Shown here piece by piece: positions 43,806 to 52,600 of a stretch of DNA of 64,000 bases (its first letter is position 1; every line of letters begins with the position of its first letter). Source of the DNA: an uncultured bacterium (GTDB lineage Bacteria; Myxococcota_A; Bradymonadia; Bradymonadales; Bradymonadaceae). The notes beneath the pieces were generated by a model, which worked only from the letters and a program-made list of their open reading frames with translations, searched no databases and was not told the DNA's origin. A program made the position numbers and the translations under genes. The DNA lies in contig CALJNB010000015.1 of the NCBI GenBank assembly GCA_937981985.1, forward strand, positions 1 to 64,000, given 5' to 3'.

Positions 43806-45434
43806 ATGACCGAAGAAAACGATAAAGCTGTCGCCCCAATTGCTAGAAAAAAGCGCGTTGCCGCACCCGCGGAAGGTGTGAAGACCGTCCCAACGGTCGA
43901 ACCCGCAGCTACCCCAGCAGCGATTCGAAATGTAGCGGCCAAAGTTGCGACCGCCGAGCTCAGGCCTGCTCCTAAACCCACACCTCAGAAGCCTGATCCA
44001 GTTTTCGTAGAAACGAAAATCGAGCAAGGTTCTTTTGAAGATTTTGAAGCCCTTATGAATTCTCATGAAAATGCACTGCCGCAGGCTGAGAGTTTTTCTG
44101 TTGGTGATAAAGTACAAGCGACGGTAGATAAGATTGGCAAAAATTCCATATATCTCGTTGTCGGTACTCGGGAAGGAATTGCTGATCGCGAAGAATATAC
44201 CGACAAAGCCGGAGAGCTCACCCTTTCGGTTGGTGATACGCGCGGTTTTTTTGTGACGGCGATTAGAGACCAGCAATTGTATTTAGGCGAACGTCTTAAT
44301 ACCAAAGAAGCTGCAATGGACGCAGTAGCTGTGTCTTTTGAGTCGGGTATCCCGATCGAAGGAAGAATTACAGGTTTAAATAAAGGCGGATTCGAAGTTG
44401 AGATTCGAGGCGTGCGCGCCTTCTGTCCGATTTCTCAAATTCAACTTTCGTTCTGCGAAGAGCCCAACGAGCACCTCGGCCAAAGCTACATTTTCAAGGT
44501 GATTGAATTTGCTGAAGGCGGAAAGAAAATTGTTCTTAGTCGTGCCGCATTATTGAAAGAGGCCGCTAAAGAACGCACTTCAGAATTGATGGAAACACTT
44601 TCTGAAGGTGCCGCATTAACCGGTGTCGTAACGCGACTTGCCGATTTCGGTGCCTTCATTGATATCGGAGGCGTAGAAGGGTTGGCGCATGTTTCAGAAC
44701 TAGGTTGGACACGCGTCTCTCATCCCTCTGAAGCGGTCTCAGTTGGACAAAGCGTCCAGGTGACCGTGAAAAGTATTGAAGAGGGCGGTGATAAAGGACC
44801 GCGTATTTCTTTAAGCATGAAAGACGCGGGTGATAATCCTTGGGAAAAAATGCTTCAAACTTGTAACGAGGGAGATACGCTTACGGGTAGAGTTACGCGA
44901 ATAGAAGCTTACGGTGCCTTCGTTGAAATTATTCCTGGTGTTGAGGGTTTAGTCCACATCTCAGAATTGAGTTGGGATGATCGGATTCGAAATTCGGGTG
45001 ATGTTGTTCAATTAGGTCAACATATCGCCGTAAAAATTCTTAGTATTGATTCTGTAGAACATAGAATTGGTTTGAGTGTAAAAGCTGCCCAAAATGATCC
45101 GTGGGCAGATATCTTGGCGAATTACCAAGTTGGGATGGAAGTTCAAGGAAAGGTGGAACGCATCCAAGATTTCGGAGTCTTTGTCGCAGTATCATCCGGC
45201 GTAACAGCGTTGCTTCCACGTAGCGAAATGAATATCGAGCAAAACGATTCTCCTTTTAGAGTATTCAAGGAAGGCGCTGATGTTAATGCGAAGATTATCT
45301 CGATTGATCCCAATAGCCGACGTATGGCACTTTCAATGAAGAACGAAGAGATCGAAGAAACCGGTCCCAGTACTTATGTTGATGCAGGAACCGGCGGGAT
45401 GGGAACAATGGCCGATCTTTTCAAGAAGAAATAA
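43806..45434 (+). CDS. S1 RNA-binding protein with five S1 domains (RpsA-like)
   Basis: The 542-residue protein starts with an Ala/Pro-rich linker (about 1-85) and continues with five S1 domains near 97, 180, 265, 355 and 440. Domains 3-5 carry the classical GxVxRxxDFGAFVxI pattern (LTGVVTRLADFGAFIDIGG, LTGRVTRIEAYGAFVEI, VQGKVERIQDFGVFVAV); the first two are divergent, as in ribosomal protein S1 where they bind the ribosome. S1 usually has six domains, so this may be the S1 protein of the lineage or a paralogue. AAGGAGTGGTGAAGAG precedes the ATG. Confidence 0.85.
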   Translation: MTEENDKAVAPIARKKRVAAPAEGVKTVPTVEPAATPAAIRNVAAKVATAELRPAPKPTPQKPDPVFVETKIEQGSFEDFEALMNSHENALPQAESFSVGDKVQATVDKIGKNSIYLVVGTREGIADREEYTDKAGELTLSVGDTRGFFVTAIRDQQLYLGERLNTKEAAMDAVAVSFESGIPIEGRITGLNKGGFEVEIRGVRAFCPISQIQLSFCEEPNEHLGQSYIFKVIEFAEGGKKIVLSRAALLKEAAKERTSELMETLSEGAALTGVVTRLADFGAFIDIGGVEGLAHVSELGWTRVSHPSEAVSVGQSVQVTVKSIEEGGDKGPRISLSMKDAGDNPWEKMLQTCNEGDTLTGRVTRIEAYGAFVEIIPGVEGLVHISELSWDDRIRNSGDVVQLGQHIAVKILSIDSVEHRIGLSVKAAQNDPWADILANYQVGMEVQGKVERIQDFGVFVAVSSGVTALLPRSEMNIEQNDSPFRVFKEGADVNAKIISIDPNSRRMALSMKNEEIEETGPSTYVDAGTGGMGTMADLFKKK

Positions 45435-45518
45435 GAGCTCGTCTTGGCACATGTGTTTCAGTTCCCATGTGTGCTTTGCGCCCGACGGGCATTTCCTTTG
45501 TGCACAAGGCAATGTTGA

Positions 45519-45845
45519 TTACGCGATGAGCTTTTCAATCATTTCTCGAATCGGGCCTTCTCCGCGGAATCCAACCGTTACTTCTTGAACATCGCGTCCT
45601 TTCATCGAAATGATCATTGGGATGGATTGTGCATTAAATGCCTGTCCTAATTCGCGTTCCTCGTGGACGTTGATTTTTCCGATTTTAACTTTTCCATCAT
45701 ACTCAGCTGCCAATTTTTCTAGAATAGGGGCAAGTGCACGACATGGTCCGCAGGTCGGTGCCCAAAGGTCAATGAGGACTGGAATATCAGATTCGGCGAC
45801 TTCTGAGTCAAAATTGGCGGAAGTAATTTCTGTTGGGTGTGTCAT
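45519..45845 (-). CDS. trxA: thioredoxin
   Basis: A 108-residue thioredoxin that reduces disulfides in cytoplasmic proteins. The active site reads APTCGPCR in place of the commoner WCGPC, with Thr for the Trp just before the first Cys. The cis-Pro loop SIPMI is present, and length and lack of a signal peptide fit the cytosolic form. AAAGGAACACAA precedes the ATG. It is convergent with the S1 gene and has a 334-base gap upstream. Confidence 0.9.
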   Translation of the reverse strand: MTHPTEITSANFDSEVAESDIPVLIDLWAPTCGPCRALAPILEKLAAEYDGKVKIGKINVHEERELGQAFNAQSIPMIISMKGRDVQEVTVGFRGEGPIREMIEKLIA

Positions 45846-46179
45846 TTGTGTTCCTTTGTATTCAGATTCTAAGTATTAGATTCACCAAACGTGAATAAGT
45901 TTCTTAACTTCTTCAATATGGTTGCAGACCTAAATAATTCAAGTCCTTTTCTACGCTTGCCTAACTTTCGCGGAATAATGGTTCAAAAAAACTAAGTTTG
46001 AAGCTTACCTCTTCCATGAAATTTTTCGTTTCGCGGTTCGACAGATGTTATAAAAGGGTTGGCCGAGATTGGACTGATTTCGGATTGGATGATTATCCCA
46101 GCCATTTGTGTTTCATTTATAATTAGGATACTAGGTACGCAATTGATCTGCCGAGTTTGGTGATTTTTGGGAGTAGAAT
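45846..46179. other. divergent intergenic region, trxA / 46180 lipoprotein
   Basis: This 334-base gap holds no coding frame I can support. For the plus-strand gene an exact TATAAT lies at 46118-46123 without a matching -35, giving a 5' leader of about 50 bases. On the minus strand the region next to trxA has its ribosome-binding site but no clear promoter. I see no riboswitch or hairpin. Confidence 0.4.
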
Positions 46180-47607
46180 ATGAAAGGTTTATCAGTATTA
46201 TTTTTTCTCGTACTCGTGGGCTGCATTGATGACCCCTTGAAAGACTCTAAAAACGATACCGGTATGGTAGAGAGCGATGCCGGCATGCTGGACAGCTCTT
46301 CAGATAAAACGGATTTGGGCGTTGACGACGGCGGTGTCTCAGGGACGGCTTTTGGCAGCGTTTGTAACTACAAAAACAACTTTTCAATGGGCCCAGAATG
46401 CCGCTCCTATTTTGGTAATTGGGATGCAACGACTGCGCGCGCTGATTGTGTTTCCGTTCAAGGAACATTGTCGACAGGCTCATGTGAGACGGAGAACCTC
46501 CTTGGCAACTGCGACGTGCCCGCAAACGACGGTACCGTCACCTGGCATCTTTACGGAGAAGCTGGTGGGTGCATGTTCGCAAAACTTGGGTGCGGTTTCG
46601 CTAAGGATGGAGTCTATCGGCCGTCTGACGTATGTGAAGACGATATGACACCTGAAACGAAGCCTTTCACTCCGCCAGTACAAATTTGTACCGAGCCTCT
46701 GGAAGGTGAGCCCGCAGGTATGAGCGAGAACGGCGAAGTATGTACTTGGCAACTGATAAGTGGATCTACCGAGGAAGGAAGAAAATATGAAGACTATGCG
46801 TCTTGTGACGTGATTCGAACCCAACGACCTTTCCGTCCCTACCCACGTCCAAACGACGCAGAGCGCGAAGATACTCGCCTTAACGATCCAACCTACAAAG
46901 CTGAATTGGATTGGGTCAAAAAACAAATTCAGGCATCGGCATGCGTTTGTTGTCACGCGTCTACACTAACTGCACCTCAAGGCGTTTCGAACTGGGATAT
47001 TGATCAGCCCGGTAATTTTATGAATGGCTTCTACGACTCCGGTCTCGCGTTGGGTGCAAACTGGATCACATCAGAATCGTTTGGCACTTTTCCGCCAGAA
47101 GATAACAACGGATTTGATCGGTCTATATCTGGAGTTCCATCTACAAATCCTCTTCGGATGAAAGCGTTTTTTGAAAATGAGTTAGCATTTCGTGGAAAAA
47201 GCGAAGCTGATTTTGAAACGTCTAAACCCTTTGGTGGTCCTCTTTATGACCAACTCGTTTACGAACCTACAGCATGCGCGAATGGTGAAGGGGTTGATGC
47301 CAACGGTGTGATTACCTGGAGTGGTACCCCTGCACGTTATATTTATGTCCTTGAATCGGGTTCCAAGAACCCAACGGTAGCGCCGAATCTGGATAAGCCT
47401 GAAGGTACCTTGTGGCGTATCGACGTAGCACCCGAAGACGAGCCCCTTGATTCAGGCTCGGTGACCTACGGCGTCGTTTCAGGCGCGACCCAAGTCATTC
47501 CTGAATCAGGCGAACCTACTGCGCTAACGTCTGGAACCGAATACTACCTCTATGTCACAGCTGATGTCGTTGTTCCGGTAACGCGTTGTCTTTTCACCGC
47601 CCCTTAG
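46180..47607 (+). CDS. lipoprotein with single CxxCH motif
   Basis: The 475-residue product has a lipobox (VLVGC, Cys15) and an Asp/Gly/Ser tether (VESDAGMLDSSSDKTD). A Cys-rich part (SVCNYKNNFSMGPECRSYFG, then GNCDVPANDGTVTWHLYG) leads to ASACVCCHAST, a CxxCH haem-c-type motif near residue 260. Met-rich candidates for a distal ligand follow but none is certain. The C-terminal third is beta-rich (SGTEYYLYVTADVVV). A covalently bound haem would make it a surface electron carrier or sensor; the motif may instead be structural, since myxobacterial secreted proteins hold many cysteines. GGGAG precedes the ATG. Confidence 0.65.
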   Translation: MKGLSVLFFLVLVGCIDDPLKDSKNDTGMVESDAGMLDSSSDKTDLGVDDGGVSGTAFGSVCNYKNNFSMGPECRSYFGNWDATTARADCVSVQGTLSTGSCETENLLGNCDVPANDGTVTWHLYGEAGGCMFAKLGCGFAKDGVYRPSDVCEDDMTPETKPFTPPVQICTEPLEGEPAGMSENGEVCTWQLISGSTEEGRKYEDYASCDVIRTQRPFRPYPRPNDAEREDTRLNDPTYKAELDWVKKQIQASACVCCHASTLTAPQGVSNWDIDQPGNFMNGFYDSGLALGANWITSESFGTFPPEDNNGFDRSISGVPSTNPLRMKAFFENELAFRGKSEADFETSKPFGGPLYDQLVYEPTACANGEGVDANGVITWSGTPARYIYVLESGSKNPTVAPNLDKPEGTLWRIDVAPEDEPLDSGSVTYGVVSGATQVIPESGEPTALTSGTEYYLYVTADVVVPVTRCLFTAP

Positions 47608-47629
47608 TTGAATTCCAAAAAGGTCTGAC

Positions 47630-48580
47630 TTGGACGATTTAGAACATTACGCTCCTCGCAAACCTGAGGTCTTGGATTCGGTAGGAAGATTTATTCGGAT
47701 TTATGCACCCGATCTTCGATGCGAGAACGGTAGTTTTTTAGAATGTGCACAAAATGGCATCACGGAAAAAGGGGCCGTTATTCGCCAAGTCGGTAATCAA
47801 CGTTTTGATATCGATCTTCTAGGAGGGCGATTAGAAAAAGGCGAGCTTAAAATTACGCTTCTGGAAGATGTTTTTTCGGTGAAAATTGAAACGACATCGA
47901 TGAAAAAATTACGTTGGCAAAAAGGTGCAGTGCAAACTCATTGCACGTTTCCGATTGGTGAAAAGATAACGCTCGACAGTTCTCCGATTGATAATATAGC
48001 ACCCATAAAACGTGGTGCGACTCACTTGGTATTTTACAATGAGGCTCACCCGATTGTTGTTTCAACTTTAGTGAAAAGCGTAACAAAAAAATTTACCTCA
48101 TCGGCATTTTATTATTCCAATGAGGTATTAGAAGGCTTGGAAGCAAGGGATTGCGATCTTTCGTTTACCGATGATACAGGTCAACACTCCGTGGACGTAT
48201 TTGCGGCCTTTACTTCGAATTCGGATTTAGCCTGGTTAGACTGTTCTTATTCGCCAGAGTTTTGCAAGCAGCTCGTCGAATTTGAAAAGCTAAGAAACCC
48301 AACGACGACAGTGCTCGCATTTGTAAAAACCGGAGAGGACGTGTTCCCGATCATTGAGTCGTTGAGCTTTGGAAACATCGAAGCGCTTTGGGTGATAGAT
48401 GAGCACAAGCGACTGGATCCCACACGAACGCGAACTCGAATTTTTGAGGGTGATCAAAAACGTGCCGAAATCATGAGGGCAATTAGCGAATATCGAGAAG
48501 AAAAATTTGAGGCCGATCTTTTGGGTGAGCCCTTCGAAAAAGAGATTCCCTTTCCCGAAATGTGGGAACCTATTTTTTAA
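47630..48580 (+). CDS. hypothetical protein, 316 aa
   Basis: I do not recognise this soluble protein. It has no signal peptide or membrane helix. The first half is beta-rich (AVIRQVGNQRFDIDLLGG, ELKITLLEDVFSVKIETTS), as in a small ligand-binding or PilZ-like fold; the second half is mixed (SDLAWLDCSYSPEFCKQLVEFEKL) and acidic-basic helical at the end. The frame opens with a TTG 23 bases after the lipoprotein's stop; GGTCTGAC gives a poor ribosome-binding site. It overlaps the convergent transporter gene by eleven bases. Confidence 0.6.
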   Translation: MDDLEHYAPRKPEVLDSVGRFIRIYAPDLRCENGSFLECAQNGITEKGAVIRQVGNQRFDIDLLGGRLEKGELKITLLEDVFSVKIETTSMKKLRWQKGAVQTHCTFPIGEKITLDSSPIDNIAPIKRGATHLVFYNEAHPIVVSTLVKSVTKKFTSSAFYYSNEVLEGLEARDCDLSFTDDTGQHSVDVFAAFTSNSDLAWLDCSYSPEFCKQLVEFEKLRNPTTTVLAFVKTGEDVFPIIESLSFGNIEALWVIDEHKRLDPTRTRTRIFEGDQKRAEIMRAISEYREEKFEADLLGEPFEKEIPFPEMWEPIF

Positions 48581-49517
48581 CGCGCTTCTGATGAATCGCG
48601 ACGCTTAGGCCAATCAGAGTAATAACTGCCCCTATCCATTCCCATCCTGAAATTGAGAACATGAAGGTCGCCGGGAAAATAAGCGCGAGCACGAATTTTG
48701 AAATCGAAGTTAGAGGGGGGTTGAGAAAGACGGTAAAGCCAACCGAAGATGCGGGGAGGTGTCTAAGTAACCAGCTCCAGATAGCAAATCCCACCACGGT
48801 GCACGGAATTGATAGATAGAGTAGGGCGAACCAACCTTTGGTATCCAGAGCAACGAGGTCGCCCCAAGCGAAAAAGGGCGCGAGCGGTAAGATATACAGT
48901 CCACTGATGACAAGGCCAAGGTAGGTCCAAACGATAGCGGATTCTTTTTCCAGTGCAGGTTTGCTTAAGACCGAGTAAATAGACCAGCATAGCGGAGCGA
49001 GTACGGTGATTCCCACCATGAGAGAGTAGCCCGAAAAACTGCCTTTTGAATTAGCGATGAGGGTCATGCCCGCGGCCGCGATCGTGAATCCGATAAGTCG
49101 GCGTTTTGTAAGTTGCTCGCCTAGAAAAATCGCAGCCAAAAACATTATAAAGAGGGGGGCTAGTGTTGTTGTCAGTGACGCGATGTGAGCCGGAACGCCG
49201 TTTTGTTGTGCGTAATTTAGTGCGAGATTATACGCCGGTACGTTTAGTGTTGCACAAATTGCAAGCCGACCTTTGTGTCTCCTGAAGAGTGCAATGGATT
49301 CTTGAAGAAGAAAGCAGACGAGATAAGAGCCTGCGACGAATGCGGCGACCAAGAAACGGGCGACCATGAGTCCCACCCAATCAAAACGCGCGGGGTTGCC
49401 GTCGTTTCCCAGTAGAAACCCGATTGCAATAAAGCTGTTACCCCAAACAAAGAAGAGCGAGAAGGTCGCGAGGAAGAGGGTGATTCTTGTTGGACTATTT
49501 TTCAAAACTTCAACCAT
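48570..49517 (-). CDS. EamA/DMT-family transporter
   Basis: Members of the drug/metabolite transporter superfamily export amino acids, metabolites or drugs. The roughly 315-residue protein has ten hydrophobic helices in two EamA repeats (first from LFLATFSLFFVWGNSFIAIG, second from GYSLMVGITVLAPLCWSIY). Motifs such as LNYAQQNGVPAHIASLTTTLAPLF fit the RhaT/YdcZ-like branch. I use ATG 49517 as the start; a TTG two codons upstream is an alternative. The start lies inside the upstream leader of the divergent giant gene. Substrate unknown. Confidence 0.85.
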   Translation of the reverse strand: MVEVLKNSPTRITLFLATFSLFFVWGNSFIAIGFLLGNDGNPARFDWVGLMVARFLVAAFVAGSYLVCFLLQESIALFRRHKGRLAICATLNVPAYNLALNYAQQNGVPAHIASLTTTLAPLFIMFLAAIFLGEQLTKRRLIGFTIAAAGMTLIANSKGSFSGYSLMVGITVLAPLCWSIYSVLSKPALEKESAIVWTYLGLVISGLYILPLAPFFAWGDLVALDTKGWFALLYLSIPCTVVGFAIWSWLLRHLPASSVGFTVFLNPPLTSISKFVLALIFPATFMFSISGWEWIGAVITLIGLSVAIHQKRVKK

Positions 49518-49651
49518 GCGCAAAGGTACGGCATCCTTTTGAAAAAGTAAGGGTTAAGTGGATTCTCTTCGGCCTATTTTTGTTTGTGCTTCTACGTAGC
49601 TTCGGTAACCTGCCTAAAACTAAAGTTGATAAACATAAGGAGCACCCCCCA

Positions 49652-52600
49652 ATGAAGAACTTCGTGATTTTTTTGTTTTTTGTCGTTTCAACTAGCATGG
49701 GGCATTTCGCCTACGCGCAAGATACCGACGGAGATACGGTCGATGATATCGTCGATCTGGATGATGACAATGATGGGATATTAGACGTCGACGAAATGTT
49801 GTGTGGTGGGCCGGTTGATTTGGACCTCGCGACACCCATCGTGACCGACTTTCCGATGAGACCCAACTTAGGCGCGGCTAAGTTTACTGGTTCTGTAACG
49901 GCAAATCACTCAAGTATGGATCTTCCTACTGGGACCTCGGCGGGCCAGTTTCGCGTGCGTAACTCCGGCGCTGGCGAATTTACCGAATATGAGATGACTT
50001 TTGAATTTCCTACAGATTTGGTTCTGTCTGATGGGCAAGGCTTTGGCGCATTTGAACAACTTGAGACGTGGACCTTCACAACCGACGGGCCTGCGCTTCA
50101 TGTTGAAGATCCCGGGGTCATCGATGCACCGTCAACAGTCGGTGGGACGACCACTTTGTATACAGGTAATGAGTTAAACAACGTTGTGGGACAAGATACC
50201 TCCACAGTTTCGTTCAGTCCCGCTACAACTAATGCGGAAGGGCATATTGTTCCTGATGATTCGAATTGGTCGATGGTAGCGAAGGGCGTGCGCGTCCTTA
50301 CTATTCGAGTAGTGACGTCAAACGCTGGAGCTAACGTTTCGAGTATGAGAATTCGCACTGATTGTGTGAAGTTAGATCCCGACAGCGATGGAGTCGCCAA
50401 TCACGAAGATTATGACTCAGATAATGATTCCTGTGTTGATGGACTCGAATCCTCAGGGGCGCAGAGTTACGATAATCTTTCGGGGAATTCTTTAGCCGGC
50501 CCAGTCGATATGAATGCGATGAGTCCGACCTATGGGGTACCGCTTGTAGCAGGGACGGGCTTTATGATTGGTTCTAGTACAGACCCTTCGGTCCAGGCTA
50601 TTGAATGTAATTCATGTAATAGTGCAAGCTCACTTTTTTCCGATAATGATAACGATACCATCGGTGATGATTGCGATGTTGACGATGATAACGATGGGGT
50701 TTTAGATACCGTTGAGTGCGTGGAGTTACCGCGCCAGACGATTACCTTGGCGGACTTTGGAGTAACGATGGCGGCAAACGATGGTTCCATAAATGGTACC
50801 GTCGACGTGAGTTCCAAATTTGGTTATCCACTAGGGAGCGTCATTGTTAGCGTTGAAAACGGAAGTACGAATACGGCCGGTACAGCATTCACGGTCGGAA
50901 GAAATGATTTAGGGACTCTACTCAATACCCGATTTCTCGTTTCGGGAACGATTCCGGTAAAGGCCGTTGTTTCCCATGGTTCAGTAAACTCGCATAGTGA
51001 TGGTTTCTATTCTTTGTTCGGCGGTGAATATGAATTCACGGCACCGGGTGAAATGGGATATACCGACCAGATAGAAGGAAACAATTATTACGTCGAGAAT
51101 ATCATGGGAGACGGAAGTCTTCAGATGATCTGGGCCAGCGAAGGCTGGGCGAGAGGCGTTGAATTTTATTCAACACGTCCACAAAAGAATACGGCAAGCG
51201 GTGTAACGCTGAGACTCGTCGGTTGTGCTGATACCGACGGTGATGGTGTTATCGATATGTATGATTTTGACTCAGATAACGATCAGTGTCCTGATGGTCT
51301 AGAGTCATCTGGTGGTCTCACTTACTCTGATTTGACTAATAATGTTTTAACAGGGGCCGTCGACATGGATCCTAATAGCGCAACCTATGGGCTCCCAGTT
51401 TCAGCCGGAACGGGGTTTGCTTTGGGTTCTAGCACGGATCCGGCCTTGCAATCAGCGGAATGTAATCCTTGTGATGGAGGTAGTAGTTTATTCTCTGATC
51501 AGGATGGTGATACGATCGGTGACGCCTGCGATATTGATGATGATAACGATGGAATAGTCGATACTGTTGAAAATAACTGTTCGTCGCTTTCGATGGCACA
51601 GTTTTCAGAAGATTTCGAAAATCCTGTGATGACGAACGTGCACGTAAACAATCTAACCAATAATGTATTCGGTCAGTTAAGCGTACAAGATGCAGCTGTG
51701 CGATTTAATCAAATTCGCGTGGATGGAACGGGATACGCTAACGGTCCTGACGTGGCTAATAGTGGTGATCAGTATATCGATATTTCTGGCGTGGGTCCGT
51801 TGCTACTTCCTGTAACGCTATCAGCATCCGGAAAGATGAACGCGTCTTATTTTGTCGGCAATTGGGCATCACAAAGCGCGGGATACACGGCTTGGGATGC
51901 AAAAATTCAACTCCTTGACGCTTCTTTTAATATGATCGAAGAGGGGCCCGCTTTTTCCTTAATGCAATCTATGGGTCAGGAATTTTGGCAAAAAGTTGAA
52001 TTCGAAAGTTCAACTCAGGCCGCAGGTGATTACTATATTTCATTCAGTATGGGGAACTGGGGAGTTGTAGATGATATTTCAGTTGCCGTGAATGGATGTG
52101 ATTCCGATGGTGATGGGGTCGCTAATCAATCCGATTTGGATTCCGATAACGATGGCATTCCGGACGTTATTGAAATGCAGCCTTCGGGAGACACTTACGT
52201 TGCTCCAAGCGGTATGGATTCGAATAACGACGGGCTTGATGACGCATTGGTTGGAATGACGCCCGTGAATACCGACGGTGTTGATGAACCTGATTATTTA
52301 GATTCCGATTCTGATAACGACGGAACACCTGACATTGAAGAAAACGGAAACAGCAACGGCACGCTCGCTGGTACCGATGCTGATAACGATGGGATTGATG
52401 ATAATTTCGACACTGTTGCTGGTGGGTCTATGCTAGGAAGTCCGGGAAATGTAACGTCGGGACTTGATCCTACTACGGGTACCGATCTCGGTGATGAAGA
52501 TGGCGATTTCGATCCAACCATGCCCGTGGCATTGACCGACGAACTTGACTATCGCGATGGCACAAGCGCGCCGGATGCTGACGATGATATGGCAAGCGTT

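Noticed and set aside
45480..45500. Small hairpin GCCC-GAC-GGGC between the S1 and thioredoxin genes
   Set aside because: Stem of only four pairs and an interrupted T run (ATTTCCTTT); too weak to call a terminator.
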